The notes: generated by a model from the sequence alone, not told the origin. Positions 1 through 9,500 are shown, counted from the stretch's first letter. The stretch: DNA of 64,000 nucleotides from Bryobacteraceae bacterium (GCA_026002855.1 BPGD01000001.1:1861001-1925000); one strand, 5' to 3'. A program made the numbers and translations.

Positions 1-10
1 GCTCGAGAAC

Positions 11-631
11 TCATGGTTTTCCTACGGTAATTGTAGGAGCGCCGATGGAGGGCGGGACGATCACCGCTGCCGGGGGTGCATACGAAACCGGCTGACCGCC
101 TCCCTTGCCCGCCATGGCCGCCCCGGCAGCGGCTCCCGCACCGATCAAGGCCACCACCAGCCACTTCTTCCCCGACGAAGGCGCTTTAAAAGCCGGGTTC
201 GTACGATCCTCCCGGCTGACCGTGGCGTGCGAGGAGATCTCAACCGGAATCCGTGCGCGGCCCTGCCGCCCCGCCTGGGTGACCACCACTTCGATCTCCA
301 ACCGCCCGGAGATTCCTCCCCACTGAATGCCGTACACGGTGGCCTGACCTCGTGCATCGGTCACTGTGCTCTCCGTGCGCAGACCGCTGGCAAAACTGCC
401 GGTGGCACCTTCGGCCGGGAGGCGGAAATGCACGGTGGCGCCCTGAACAGGCTTGCCCGTGTCGTCAGAAACTACGACTGTAAATCTGCGAGAAGAAAAC
501 GTCTGCCTGGGAACCACCGCCCCAGCGCCCTCGCGTACTTCCACGCGGAGAGAGTCCTGCCCCCAGGTCAGAACAGGGATCAAGAGCCAGACGGCCCACC
601 GCAGACACGGAACTCCCGGCGTCGCACGCAT
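11..631 (-). CDS. Secreted Ig-like (Big_1-type) domain protein
   Basis: This is a 206-residue product of unknown function. It has an N-terminal signal peptide (hydrophobic run ending near WGQD), one immunoglobulin-like bacterial domain of roughly residues 35-135 (the VVPRQTFSSRRFTVVVSDD and GKPVQGATVHFRLP pattern resembles Big_1/invasin repeats), a hydrophobic Ala/Gly segment near residues 157-173 that could be a membrane anchor, and a Pro-rich tail. I placed the start at the ATG directly before the signal peptide; an in-frame extension upstream would add 32 Arg/Ser-rich residues and run into the upstream gene. It lies 34 bases after the PP2C phosphatase gene and is probably co-transcribed with it. 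The fold call is moderate and the function is unknown. Confidence 0.6.
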   Translation of the reverse strand: MRATPGVPCLRWAVWLLIPVLTWGQDSLRVEVREGAGAVVPRQTFSSRRFTVVVSDDTGKPVQGATVHFRLPAEGATGSFASGLRTESTVTDARGQATVYGIQWGGISGRLEIEVVVTQAGRQGRARIPVEISSHATVSREDRTNPAFKAPSSGKKWLVVALIGAGAAAGAAMAGKGGGQPVSYAPPAAVIVPPSIGAPTITVGKP

Positions 632-665
632 CCTTCTTGACCTGCCTTTCCGGCGGGCCAAGGAC

Positions 666-1373
666 TCAGTGCTGGACCAGGACGACGGTGATGTTGTCCG
701 GGCCGCCGGCCTTGCGCGCCGCCTCAATAAGTAAGTGGGCGCGCTCCTCCAAAGATATCGGGCGAAGTAGAATCTCCCGAATTTCTTCTTCGCTGACCAC
801 CCCGTGCAGGCCGTCGGTCGAAAGAAGGATCAGGCTGCCTGGAAGCAGCTCCACGGGAAAGACCTGAACGCGCAGCTCCGGGCTCACTCCCAGCGCCATG
901 GTGAGAACATGCCGCATGGGATGCGTCCGCAGATTTTCCTCGCTAATGCCCAGCGGCCGCCCCACTTCGTTCACCCAGGACATGTCCTGCGTGAGCTGTT
1001 CGAGCGACTCGCCCTGCAATATCCACGCGCGGCTGTCTCCGACGTTCGCTACAACGCACTCATTGCCGGTTTCCAGCAGGCAGACCAGCGTTGTGCCCAT
1101 GCCCCGGAGCCGCGGGTCGGCATTGGCCGCGTCCAGAATCCGCTGGTTGGCGTGCTCAATGGCCCGGACCAGGGTCTCCGCATCGCGGATGGAGGTGGAT
1201 TTCAGAAACGAGTGGACGCTCTGCACCGCCATCTGCGAGGCCACTTCACCGGCTTCGGCGCCGCCCATGCCGTCGGCAACGATATACAGCCCGAGGCCTG
1301 GATCGACCAGGAAGGAATCCTCGTTATTCGTTCTGACGCAACCGACGTCGCTGAGCCCGAAAGATGAGAGCAC
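666..1373 (-). CDS. PP2C-family serine/threonine phosphatase
   Basis: About 235 residues make up a single soluble PP2C (PPM) catalytic domain with no extra sensor domain. The metal-binding motifs are in order: DVGCVRTNNEDSF near the N-terminus, VADGMGG, GTTLVCL, NVGDSRAW, STDGLHG and GGPDNITVV near the end. Such enzymes remove phosphate from Ser/Thr proteins and usually counteract Hanks-type kinases; no kinase gene is in this window. A TTG at 1385 is also possible, but it overlaps a TATAAT box, so I prefer the GTG at 1373, which has AGGG just upstream. The Ig-like protein gene follows 34 bases downstream. Confidence 0.9.
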   Translation of the reverse strand: MLSSFGLSDVGCVRTNNEDSFLVDPGLGLYIVADGMGGAEAGEVASQMAVQSVHSFLKSTSIRDAETLVRAIEHANQRILDAANADPRLRGMGTTLVCLLETGNECVVANVGDSRAWILQGESLEQLTQDMSWVNEVGRPLGISEENLRTHPMRHVLTMALGVSPELRVQVFPVELLPGSLILLSTDGLHGVVSEEEIREILLRPISLEERAHLLIEAARKAGGPDNITVVLVQH

Positions 1374-1384
1374 GGTTCCCTGCA

Positions 1385-1390
1385 ATTATA
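1385..1390 (-). promoter_or_regulatory. Candidate -10 box (TATAAT) for the PP2C gene
   Basis: A perfect TATAAT hexamer stands 12-17 bases before the preferred GTG of the phosphatase gene. There is no good -35 hexamer 16-18 bases further upstream. If used, the transcript would begin almost at the start codon, giving a nearly leaderless message. Confidence 0.35.
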
Positions 1391-1490
1391 GACGCAAATT
1401 CACGCGGGCGCATCGTGCGAATACCATGCTGCGGCACGCCTCACTCTGAATTACGGAACCGGAGCGCATTTCCTTTTTTCGTCCGCGTGC

Positions 1491-1521
1491 AAAAAGCCCC
1501 CGGCGGTGCTGCGCCGGGGGC
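1491..1521 (-). terminator. Rho-independent terminator after the BON-domain gene
   Basis: There is a perfect 10-bp GC stem (1496-1505 pairing with 1512-1521) with a 6-base loop. Read on the minus strand it is followed at once by five T residues. It sits 22 bases after the stop codon of the BON-domain gene. Confidence 0.85.
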
Positions 1522-1543
1522 GTGCCGCCAGCCCCGGGCCGGC

Positions 1544-2107
1544 TCAGGATTTCCGCTTCGCCGTCCGATGCGGCGCAACCGTAATCTCGTTGTCCACCCC
1601 GAAGACTCCCGGAATCTCTCCGGCCAGTATCCCCGCCACGTTGCGTTCCGCCTCCGAATCGACCGTGCCGTACAGCGTAATGTTGCCGTTGTCCACGATG
1701 ATCTGGATTGCCGGCAGCGCGCCCATGGCGTACCGCGACAGCATCGGATTGGAGAACAGCCGGCGATAAGCGGCAATCCGGATCCGATCATCGTACGGCG
1801 ACAGGGGCAGCACCCGGATCTGATTGTCCACCCGCTCCACGCCTTCGATCCTCTTCACCAGATTCTCCGCCTCGGATTTCAGCTCAGGCCGGTGGACCGC
1901 GCCCGTCAATTTCACCGTGCGCCCGTCGGTCTGGAATTCAATATGGTCGAAGACACTGAGCCAGGGCATCATCACCAGCTCGTGCCGAACCTTCTCCGCC
2001 ATTTTCCTCGCCAGCAGCGCGGAAGTCTCGTTTTCCGGATCCACCGCGAACGCCCGGGCCGCCGTCAACCCGAGCCCAAGAGCCAGAACCATCCAGAAGC
2101 GTCTCAT
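1544..2107 (-). CDS. Exported protein with two BON domains
   Basis: The 187-residue product begins with a clear Sec signal peptide (MRRFWMVLALGLGLTAARAFA). Two BON-like repeats follow, roughly residues 35-100 (VKLTGAVHRPELKSEAENL) and 105-175 (ITLYGTVDSEAERNVAGIL). BON domains are thought to bind membranes or phospholipids in the periplasm, as in OsmY. The start is fixed by AAGGAGG six bases upstream of the ATG. The gene stands alone, ends in a strong terminator, and its physiological role cannot be read from the sequence. Confidence 0.85.
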   Translation of the reverse strand: MRRFWMVLALGLGLTAARAFAVDPENETSALLARKMAEKVRHELVMMPWLSVFDHIEFQTDGRTVKLTGAVHRPELKSEAENLVKRIEGVERVDNQIRVLPLSPYDDRIRIAAYRRLFSNPMLSRYAMGALPAIQIIVDNGNITLYGTVDSEAERNVAGILAGEIPGVFGVDNEITVAPHRTAKRKS

Positions 2108-2432
2108 CTCGTGCCTCCTTTCCGCTTCGCCCCGAACCGGCGCACGGCCCATGCCATTTCGGCCCGCCTTTTGTTTTCAGTCATCCAGGTGGAAGTCCTC
2201 GCGCAGGGTCCATGCAAAACTGCCGCGCTGCGCGCAATCCTTGCGCGGACGGGCCCGGATCCGCCGATAGCCGCCGTCGCCCACCCGAAGCGGCGGGGCG
2301 CCCGCTCAGCCGACAGCACGCTTGTGGTCGCACAAAGCCACAATCGACGCTTCTTTCCGCCTGATGTAGCGGGCCGCGGCCAGGCGCAGTCCACGCGCCG
2401 GCGCAGCAGGACGCAGGGCGGCTGCCCGCCTG
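2108..2432. other. 325-bp intergenic region, no gene seen
   Basis: This stretch separates the end of the large TonB-dependent receptor gene from the start of the BON-domain gene. It must hold the BON promoter, but I see no convincing -35/-10 pair. A small GC hairpin (GGCGG-GCAG-CCGCC) lies just after the receptor stop codon without a T-run. Reading frames through it are shadows. Confidence 0.5.
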
Positions 2433-5400
2433 CTAGAAGTTGATCCGCAACGCAAGCTGGATGACGCGCCAGCTCTCCCCGTTCTGGTTCGTCGTCGCGG
2501 AGCTCGCCGTGGACAGGGTCACACAGCAGGTCTGGCCGAACACGGTGGACGTGATCGCGGGCGAACCCACGCTCGCATCGCGTGGATTCCTGAAATTCGG
2601 ATGGTTCAACGCGTTGAAGAACTCGCCGCGCAGCGTCACCCGGATGCGCTCGGTGGCAGCCACCGTCTTCGCAATGGAAGCGTCCAGGTTGTGGAAGCTC
2701 GGCCCCTGGAAGATGTTGCGTCCCAGTCCCAGCTCGCCCGGCTCGGGGAAGGTGAAGGCGCTCGCGTCCGGAAACAGCACCGGGCCGATGACGCCGGGCT
2801 TGTCCTGAAGCTTTGCCTTGGGCAATGCCACTCCTTCTTTCAGCGCCGCACGGGACTGCGCGGAAGCATTGTGCGTCAGCGCGCCCGAGCGCACCGTGAA
2901 TGGCTCGCCGGACTGGTACGTGTACAGCCCGGAGATGCTCCATCCGCCCACCAGCCCGTTCAGCAGCCCGCCGGCGTTGCCCAGCCACGTCTTGCCGCGC
3001 CCGAACGGCAGCTCGTAGACGCCCGCGATGTTCAGCACATGGCGCTGGTCGTAGTCCGAGCGCGCCCGCTCGTTGCGGTAATTGCGGGCATCCGCCGGCG
3101 TGCGCGAGGCGGTCGTGGTCAGGCCCCCGCCCACAGAGGCATGCACGGGGTCCAGGGACAGGTTGTCGATCGACTTGCCCAGCGTGTAGGAGGCGTTCAG
3201 CAGCAGGCCGGCGCGGTCGAAGCGGCGCCGCGCGGCGAACTGCGCCGCATGATAGATGGAGTCGCCGCCATTGTCGATATACATGATCTGCGCAAACTGC
3301 TGGTTCATGCGCAGCCGCGCGTTCAGCGTGCTCTGCTCGATCCGATTGCCAAAGCTGCCGGCAGCGTTCTGCGCCAGCTCGCTCTGCGTCTGCGAGCTAT
3401 TGGCGAATGAGGCGGTGATCAGCCCCTGCTGGATGATCGGAACCTCCTTCGCGCCGGGACAGGGCGCTCCGCTCGCCAGCGTCCCGCTGGGACGGCAACC
3501 TCCGCCGAGCCGCAGGTTGTGACGCATGGCAAGGAACGACGGCAGGATCGGAGCGATGTTGATCTGATTGGCGTCCCAGGCGCGGTAGAGCCGCGTTCCC
3601 CGGCGTCCCACATAGGCGCCGCTGACAACGATGCCCCCGGGCAGCTCCTGCTGAATGTCAAAGTTCCACATGTGGACCGTCGGCATCTGGAGGTTCTGGT
3701 CGAACACGCGCACTGGCGGTGCGTTCGAAGACACCTGCGCCGGCGGGGAGAGGAAACTGGAGGGTTTCACCGTCGGCGGAGGCAGCTCGCGCGGGAAGCC
3801 ATCGGCCAGGCGCACATTTGGCACCGGAGTGCATCCAGGCGTGGTTACCAGCGCGCCGCCGCTGCCGGAAAACTGCGAGCTGCAACGGAACGTCTGGCCC
3901 GGCACGGACGTCGCCACGGAAGTGACCACAAAGGACCCAATCGGATCGAAGGCCATGCTGTAGCCGGTGCGGAACACGGTGCCGCGCAGCTTCGACGGGG
4001 CCCAGGCGAAGCTGACCCGCGGCGCCACTGCGCCCAGGTTCTTGTTCTGATACCAGCGCTTGGCCGGGACGAACGTCACCGGGCCGTCGCGGCCGTCGAT
4101 CATGCGGTCCGGCACGTAGACGCGGCCGCCGGCCTCGGTGGGCGGCAGGTTCACTTCCCATCGCACTCCGTAATTCATCGTCAGGTTCGGCCGCAGCTTC
4201 CACTCGTCCTGTGCGTAGAAGTTGTACTGCTTCAGCCGTTGCCCCTGCGCCCACAGCGTCACGCTCTTCTCGCCCGTCTGGAAGGGCAGGAAGACGTCGC
4301 TTTTCAGATCGCCGAGAAAGACCTGCGTCAGGCCGGCCGGAATGCCGAGCAGGTCGTTGATCATTCCCTGAAGCCGATTCAGATCGGCGGCGGCGATGCC
4401 AGGCCGCGTCGAGGACGCTACCGCCGGCAGCGTGAATCCGGCCGGCGGCCGCGTCGTGCGCGAAAGCGAAATCGCCGGCACCAGCGACGTGCCGCCCACG
4501 TCGCCCCGCTGGTCGTTGTGCCGGTACAGGCGGATGTTGGCGCCGAAACGGTAAATGTGGCGTCCGGTGATGAAGCTGAGGTTTTCAACAATCTGCGGCG
4601 TCGTCACCGCGCGGAAGGTCCTCGGGTTCGACGTATAGTGGACGTCCGAATTGTTGAAGGTGAACCGCGGCTGGTTCGGGAAGTCCGGGTTCGCCTCGCC
4701 CTGCGTGAAAAGGAACTCAAACCGCGCCAGTCCAAGCGTCAGCTCATTCACGACGCGCGGCGACAGCACGCTGCGCAGGCCAATGGCCGCGTTCTTGGCC
4801 GGACGGAAAACTTCGCCCCGGGGCGGAAAGCCGGGCAACACCGTCGGACGGCCATTCAGCGGGTCGCCGCCCAGCGTCTGCTGGTCCGCGCCCAGATAGC
4901 GCGCAAACAGCGAATGCTTCGAGGAAAGCTGGTGGTCGACGCGAACCATGTAATGCGGGCCGCGGATGCGGAACGGCGAGTTCCACACGTAGATGCCTGT
5001 GTTCAACCCGTCGCCGGCCGTGTAGGAGTTCGGCGCCGGGTAGCGGCCGAGCACGGACTTCACCAGCGCATCCATGCCACGGCCGAGCGGGTCGGCGGCA
5101 AAAATGTTGAACGAGGCAACGCAGTTCGTGTCTCCCGCACCCTGGCAGTCGCGCACGCCTTCCCGGTATCGCCCGGTGGCCGGATCCACCAGCAGCGGCG
5201 TGTTCTGCGTGATCCGCTGGCCGTTGATGACCAGCGGATTGGCCGGATCCGCCACCCAGTAACGGAAGACCCCGTTCAGCGCCGCCGGCGTGTACAGGTC
5301 CACGGATTGGCCGAACGCTTTGTCAATCGGGTCGGCGAAGTTCACCTTCTGGCCCTGCCAACTGGCGAAAAAGAACGTGCGGTTCTTCTTCACCGGGCCG

Positions 5401-6239
5401 CCCACTTCAAAGCCGTACTGGTTGAGCTGAATCACCGGCTTGGCCTGGCCCTGCGCCTTGGCAAAGAACTCGTGCGCATTGAGCGCCGTGTTGCGGAAGT
5501 AATGGAACAGCGTGCCGTGGAACTCGTTGGTGCCGCTGCGCGTCGCGATGGAGATGTTCGCGCCGGAGTTGCGGCCCTCTTCCGCCGTCGGATTCAGCGT
5601 GGTCACCTTGAACTCCTGCACGTTGTCCGGATTCAGGCGGAAGATGTTGTTCGTGGGGTTCGAATAGGAGCTCTCGTTGGCCTCGATGCCGTCGATGGTG
5701 ACGTTGTTGGCGGTGGGGCGAGCGCCGTTCACCGTGACGGTGTTGCCCGCGCGCTGCGTGACGCCGCGCTCGTACATGAGCAGCGTCAGGGGATTGCGCC
5801 CGTTGAGCGGCAGGTTGACGATGGCGCGCTGCTCGATCACGTTGCCGAGCGTGGCGCTCGACGTCTGCAGCATCTCCGCGCTGGCGCTGACGACCACGCT
5901 TTCGGTCGGCGCGCCCACTTCCAGCGTCACGTCCACCGTCAGCGGCGTGTTCACCTGAAGCACGACGCCTGGCCGCACCGCCGTGCGGAAGCCAGGCGCT
6001 TCGACGCGCAGCGTGTACGTGCCCACCGGCACGGACGGGAACGAATACAGCCCGGCCTCGGTTGTCTCCTGCCGTTCACTGACGCCGGTGGCATCGTTGG
6101 TCAGGATCACCGTGGCGCGCGGCACGACCGCGCCGCTGGCATCCAGCACGGTCCCTGATATGCGCGACGTCGAAGTTTGCGCCAGCGCTGGCCACGCGCA
6201 GAAAACGGCTGCCATCACGGAATAGAGAAGGCGTTTCAT
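2433..6239 (-). CDS. Oar-like TonB-dependent receptor with carboxypeptidase-like regulatory domain
   Basis: A 1268-residue outer-membrane protein. The order is: signal peptide (MKRLLYSVMAAVFCAWPALAQ), carboxypeptidase-regulatory-like beta-sandwich (ISGTVLDASGAVVPRATV, about residues 22-105), plug domain (about 110-240, with NVTIDGIEANESSYSNP), then a long beta-barrel ending in an aromatic residue (LALRINF), as expected for BAM-mediated insertion. Proteins of this build are abundant in Solibacter-like Acidobacteriota and are usually assigned to uptake of large or polymeric ligands; the ligand here is unknown. The start was moved 10 codons inward to the Met of the signal peptide. No TonB/ExbBD genes are nearby. 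Confidence 0.88.
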   Translation of the reverse strand: MKRLLYSVMAAVFCAWPALAQTSTSRISGTVLDASGAVVPRATVILTNDATGVSERQETTEAGLYSFPSVPVGTYTLRVEAPGFRTAVRPGVVLQVNTPLTVDVTLEVGAPTESVVVSASAEMLQTSSATLGNVIEQRAIVNLPLNGRNPLTLLMYERGVTQRAGNTVTVNGARPTANNVTIDGIEANESSYSNPTNNIFRLNPDNVQEFKVTTLNPTAEEGRNSGANISIATRSGTNEFHGTLFHYFRNTALNAHEFFAKAQGQAKPVIQLNQYGFEVGGPVKKNRTFFFASWQGQKVNFADPIDKAFGQSVDLYTPAALNGVFRYWVADPANPLVINGQRITQNTPLLVDPATGRYREGVRDCQGAGDTNCVASFNIFAADPLGRGMDALVKSVLGRYPAPNSYTAGDGLNTGIYVWNSPFRIRGPHYMVRVDHQLSSKHSLFARYLGADQQTLGGDPLNGRPTVLPGFPPRGEVFRPAKNAAIGLRSVLSPRVVNELTLGLARFEFLFTQGEANPDFPNQPRFTFNNSDVHYTSNPRTFRAVTTPQIVENLSFITGRHIYRFGANIRLYRHNDQRGDVGGTSLVPAISLSRTTRPPAGFTLPAVASSTRPGIAAADLNRLQGMINDLLGIPAGLTQVFLGDLKSDVFLPFQTGEKSVTLWAQGQRLKQYNFYAQDEWKLRPNLTMNYGVRWEVNLPPTEAGGRVYVPDRMIDGRDGPVTFVPAKRWYQNKNLGAVAPRVSFAWAPSKLRGTVFRTGYSMAFDPIGSFVVTSVATSVPGQTFRCSSQFSGSGGALVTTPGCTPVPNVRLADGFPRELPPPTVKPSSFLSPPAQVSSNAPPVRVFDQNLQMPTVHMWNFDIQQELPGGIVVSGAYVGRRGTRLYRAWDANQINIAPILPSFLAMRHNLRLGGGCRPSGTLASGAPCPGAKEVPIIQQGLITASFANSSQTQSELAQNAAGSFGNRIEQSTLNARLRMNQQFAQIMYIDNGGDSIYHAAQFAARRRFDRAGLLLNASYTLGKSIDNLSLDPVHASVGGGLTTTASRTPADARNYRNERARSDYDQRHVLNIAGVYELPFGRGKTWLGNAGGLLNGLVGGWSISGLYTYQSGEPFTVRSGALTHNASAQSRAALKEGVALPKAKLQDKPGVIGPVLFPDASAFTFPEPGELGLGRNIFQGPSFHNLDASIAKTVAATERIRVTLRGEFFNALNHPNFRNPRDASVGSPAITSTVFGQTCCVTLSTASSATTNQNGESWRVIQLALRINF

Positions 6240-6315
6240 GAGCGGCACCCCAGACAATGAAATCCCCACGTCTCGGCGAGTATGAGAAGTTTCTTATCAC
6301 GCGACGGCGTGCAAA

Positions 6316-7095
6316 TCAAGAGCCCGCCGGTTTGCGCCGCTCCACAAGCTCACGCAGCCGCAGCGCGTTGCGCACCGCGCAGCCCTGGGCGTCGTTGTTG
6401 AAGTACGCGTAGACGTCGCGGCCCTCGCCAAGCCAGGCGCGGATCCGGCCCGCCCACTCCTCCAGTTGCTCCTCGCTGTAGGACGAGGCAAACAGCGCCC
6501 CGGGTCCGTGAAAGCGGAGATAGACAAACGCGCCCTGCGGCTTGAGCGGCGCGCGCGGATAGCGCGAGGAGTCCGCCACCGCCAGGGCGGCCTGGTGCCG
6601 CCTCAGGATCTGGCCCGCCTCGCCCTCAAACCAGGACGCATGCCGGAACTCGAAGGCCAGCCGCAACGCACGCCGCTGCGCCTCGGCGGCGTGCATCTCC
6701 AGGAACTCTTCGAGCAGCGCCGGCTGCGCACGCAGCGAGGGCGGAAACTGCAACAGCACCGGACCCAGCTTTTCGCCCAGCACCAGCGCGCTCGCGATGA
6801 ACTCCGCCCAGCGCGCCGCGCACCCGTGAAGACGCATCTCGTGGGTGATAGAGCGGTGCGCCTTCACCGCGAACACAAACCCGTCTGGCGTCTGGGCCGC
6901 CTGTTTGCGGAACGTCTCCGGCCGCGGCATGTGATAAAAGCTCGAATTCAACTCCACCGTGCCGAAGGTGTTCGCGTAGATCCCCAGCCAGTCGGCCGGC
7001 CGCGCCTCTTCCGGATACAACACGCCCCTCCAGTGCGGGTAGGACCACCCGGAGGTTCCCACCCGGAACGCCCCCTGTTTGCGCCGCCTCGCCAT
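6316..7095 (-). CDS. DUF72 (YecE-like) family protein
   Basis: The 259-residue protein has the DUF72 signature: RVGTSGWSYPHWRGVLYPE near the N-terminus, then FGTVELNSSFYHMPRPETF, FVFAVKAHRSITHEMRL, GPVLLQFPPSL and a C-terminal VYAYFNNDAQGCAVRNA. The family adopts a TIM-barrel-like fold and its biochemical role is not established. Length matches the family. The ATG start leaves about 80 bases to the divergent membrane-protein gene. Confidence 0.9.
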   Translation of the reverse strand: MARRRKQGAFRVGTSGWSYPHWRGVLYPEEARPADWLGIYANTFGTVELNSSFYHMPRPETFRKQAAQTPDGFVFAVKAHRSITHEMRLHGCAARWAEFIASALVLGEKLGPVLLQFPPSLRAQPALLEEFLEMHAAEAQRRALRLAFEFRHASWFEGEAGQILRRHQAALAVADSSRYPRAPLKPQGAFVYLRFHGPGALFASSYSEEQLEEWAGRIRAWLGEGRDVYAYFNNDAQGCAVRNALRLRELVERRKPAGS

Positions 7096-7174
7096 CGGTC
7101 GCCGTCCGATGAATCTAGCGGTTTTTGCGTCCCGCCGCCACAGGGGCTACAATGCGCCTGAGAGGACGCTCCCC

Positions 7175-7612
7175 ATGCCCTGGCGGCGTTCCCGCCTGCA
7201 CCAGAGCTGGCTTGTGCTTACACTGGCGCTCACGCTCCACGTGGCCGAAGGGGCGGTGCGGGACTATCTGTCCTTTTACAACCCGCTGGCCATGTCGCTC
7301 CGGGACATGATGCTGTGGACCTGGATGCCCACCTTCACGTTTGCTGCGTGGCTGGGCGGGTGGATCGCCATCCTCGCCGTGCTGTACGGCATGGCCTGGT
7401 TTGCCGCCTATCCGGCCCGGTGGATGGTGTGGGCCGCCATCGCTTATGCCGAGCTGATGTTTCTCTACGCCGCCGCGAAGCTGGGCTTCGCCATTTATCT
7501 GGAAAAGGCGATTCCCGGCGTCTATACGGCTCCGCTGCTGGTGGCGGCCTCTGGCTGGCTCACCCTGGAGGCGATCCACGCCCTGCGCTCCCCGCGCCGG
7601 CCCGCAGCGTGA
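7175..7612 (+). CDS. Small polytopic membrane protein, unknown function
   Basis: A 145-residue protein with four predicted membrane segments (around LVLTLALTLHVAEG, FTFAAWLGGWIAILAVLYGMAWF, WAAIAYAELMFLYAAAKLGF and the C-terminal VYTAPLLVAASGWLTL). I do not recognise the family. The ATG at 7175 follows GAGAGG and is preferred over an upstream in-frame ATG that lacks a ribosome site and would add an Arg-rich extension. Its last 53 bases overlap the 3' end of the convergent Smr gene. Confidence 0.6.
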   Translation: MPWRRSRLHQSWLVLTLALTLHVAEGAVRDYLSFYNPLAMSLRDMMLWTWMPTFTFAAWLGGWIAILAVLYGMAWFAAYPARWMVWAAIAYAELMFLYAAAKLGFAIYLEKAIPGVYTAPLLVAASGWLTLEAIHALRSPRRPAA

Positions 7613-7892
7613 CCACCGTTGCGCCCCACCCCCCGGCTTCGGCCGGCGCGTCGGCAAACGATTCCACAAACGGGCATCGCGCCAGCACCCGGCGCACCAT
7701 CTCGCGCTGCACGCCGATGCCGCGCCCGTGAATGACCCGCACGTGACGCCACCCGCGCGCATGCGCTTCTTCAAGCCACGCTCCCAATGCCGCCTTCGCA
7801 TCGCGCGGCGCAAAGGCGTGCAGGTCGAGCACGTCGCTGATCTCCAGCGGAACCGGCTCGTCGAAAGGCGTTCCGTCAGCGGGTGAACTCAT
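7560..7892 (-). CDS. Smr-domain protein
   Basis: The 110-residue protein is essentially one Smr domain: the LDLHAFAPRDAK motif near residue 24, the HVRVIHGRGIGV core, and VVTL near the C-terminus. Smr domains, as in the C-terminus of MutS2, can act as DNA or RNA endonucleases; stand-alone small Smr proteins are of uncertain role. The ATG overlaps the end of the upstream glycosyltransferase gene by 17 bases, which suggests translational coupling. The 3' end overlaps the convergent membrane-protein gene. Confidence 0.82.
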   Translation of the reverse strand: MSSPADGTPFDEPVPLEISDVLDLHAFAPRDAKAALGAWLEEAHARGWRHVRVIHGRGIGVQREMVRRVLARCPFVESFADAPAEAGGWGATVVTLRAGAGSAGRGSPPG

Positions 7893-9495
7893 GGATCTCG
7901 AACATCGCCATGCCGTGGCGGTCGGCGATGAGCGCCACCGACGTGCGCCGGTAGCCGCGCGCCTCGGCAAATGCGATCAGCTTCCGCCGCGTGTCGGGGA
8001 ACACGTCCAGCCCATCGCGCCAGGTGATGAAGAGCTGCTTCGGATCCGCCAGCGCTTCCTCCAGCCGCCGGGCCGCCAGCGGATCCTCGCCCGCGCGCAG
8101 GACGAGCCCATCGGCGTCGCCGATGACCGGAATGCGGTTCTTCCCGTAAAAAATGATCTCGTGCAGGATGCCCCAGTCGGCCGCGAAAGCCGCGCGGCCC
8201 GGCTGCGCCTCCAGGAACTGCACGAGCGTGCGGGAGGCGTCCGTCCACACCTGTGCCGGTCCGCATGCGATCATCTGCGCAAGATATGTGTTCAGCACGG
8301 CGGCATTCGAAGCGGCGCAGAGCGCGAACGCGGCCAGCGCCAGCACGCGCGCCCGCTCGCCGGCGCTCTCCATCAGCCCCGCCGCGGCCAGCGCCGCCTG
8401 AAGGTGAAGCAGCGGCCAGAGGAGAATCGCGTGATGCACGCTGCCGCCGGCCTCGCGCGTCCAGGCCATCTGCGCCCAGGCGATCGCCGCCGCCACCGCG
8501 ATGAGCAGCGCCACCCGCCGCCGCGGGCTGCGCCAGTTCAGCAACGGCGCGGCCGGAAGTGCGAACACGAGTAGCAGCGCCTGCCAGCTCGCGCGCGGCC
8601 GGCCCAGCCGCTCGGCCAGCCGCATCGGCATCTTTTCCCACTCCAGCAGGTCGGCCGGCGGGCCTTCAGGCGACTCGCGCACCAGGTATCCGAACAGCCC
8701 GCTGCCGTCCAGCGTCCGGTCGAGCACGAGCACCTTTCCCAGCAGGGCCCGCAGCTCGTCCCGCTGCGCCGTGCCCCGAAACGTGCGGAACCCGGTGGTC
8801 AGGTTGTAGTGCAGGAACGGCGCCGCGCCGAGCACAAAACCCGCCACGGCGGCAGCCGCCAGCCGGCGGTCGCGCGCGATCTGCCAGGCTTCGCGGCGGA
8901 ACAGCAGGAGCACGCCCACGGCGAACCCGCCAAGAGTCCACACAAACAGGGCCTTGTCCCACAGCCCGAGTCCGGCGAAGAAAGCGCCAGCCGACAGCCA
9001 CCGCGCCTGCCGCCCCTCGCTAAAGCGGACCAGCGCATACAGCGCGGCCACCAGGCAGAGATGCTGCAACACCACCGGCCCCCAATCGAAAACGGAGGTC
9101 AGCAGATAACAGGCGTCCGTGGCCAGCAGCGCCGTCGCCGCAAGCGCCGCCGCACTGCCGGCCAGTCGGCGCGCCATCAGAAAAAACAGCCACACGGACA
9201 GGGCTCCAAGCAGCAGTGCGGGCAGGCGAAGGGACCAGTCATTCAGGCCCCAGACGTGGAAGATCGGGACGTAGACGAGCGCCTTCAGCGTGCCCAGGTA
9301 GGACATGAGCATCGTCGGCACGCGTCCCGCCCAGGGCAGGCGGATCCAGCCTTCGGCGACCTCCGGCCGCAGCACGCCGTTCAGAAATAGCAGCTCATCG
9401 TATTGCGCTCCCGGATACGGCAGGAACGCGAGGCCCGCCGCCACGAAGAGCCCGCACAGAACAAGCGCCGCGGCAGCGGGCAGGCGCTTTCGCAA
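7876..9495 (-). CDS. ArnT/PMT-like (GT39/GT83) membrane glycosyltransferase
   Basis: The 539-residue integral membrane protein has about a dozen hydrophobic segments. An acidic pair in the first extracytoplasmic loop (PYPGAQYDELLFLNG) matches the catalytic Asp/Glu of the dolichyl/undecaprenyl-phosphate sugar transferases (PMT_2). These enzymes use a lipid-linked sugar on the outer face of the inner membrane; acceptor and sugar are unknown. The start codon is TTG, with GGAGG nine bases upstream, five bases after the moaA stop. It is probably co-transcribed with moaA. Confidence 0.8.
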   Translation of the reverse strand: MRKRLPAAAALVLCGLFVAAGLAFLPYPGAQYDELLFLNGVLRPEVAEGWIRLPWAGRVPTMLMSYLGTLKALVYVPIFHVWGLNDWSLRLPALLLGALSVWLFFLMARRLAGSAAALAATALLATDACYLLTSVFDWGPVVLQHLCLVAALYALVRFSEGRQARWLSAGAFFAGLGLWDKALFVWTLGGFAVGVLLLFRREAWQIARDRRLAAAAVAGFVLGAAPFLHYNLTTGFRTFRGTAQRDELRALLGKVLVLDRTLDGSGLFGYLVRESPEGPPADLLEWEKMPMRLAERLGRPRASWQALLLVFALPAAPLLNWRSPRRRVALLIAVAAAIAWAQMAWTREAGGSVHHAILLWPLLHLQAALAAAGLMESAGERARVLALAAFALCAASNAAVLNTYLAQMIACGPAQVWTDASRTLVQFLEAQPGRAAFAADWGILHEIIFYGKNRIPVIGDADGLVLRAGEDPLAARRLEEALADPKQLFITWRDGLDVFPDTRRKLIAFAEARGYRRTSVALIADRHGMAMFEIHEFTR

Positions 9496-9500
9496 CGGCT

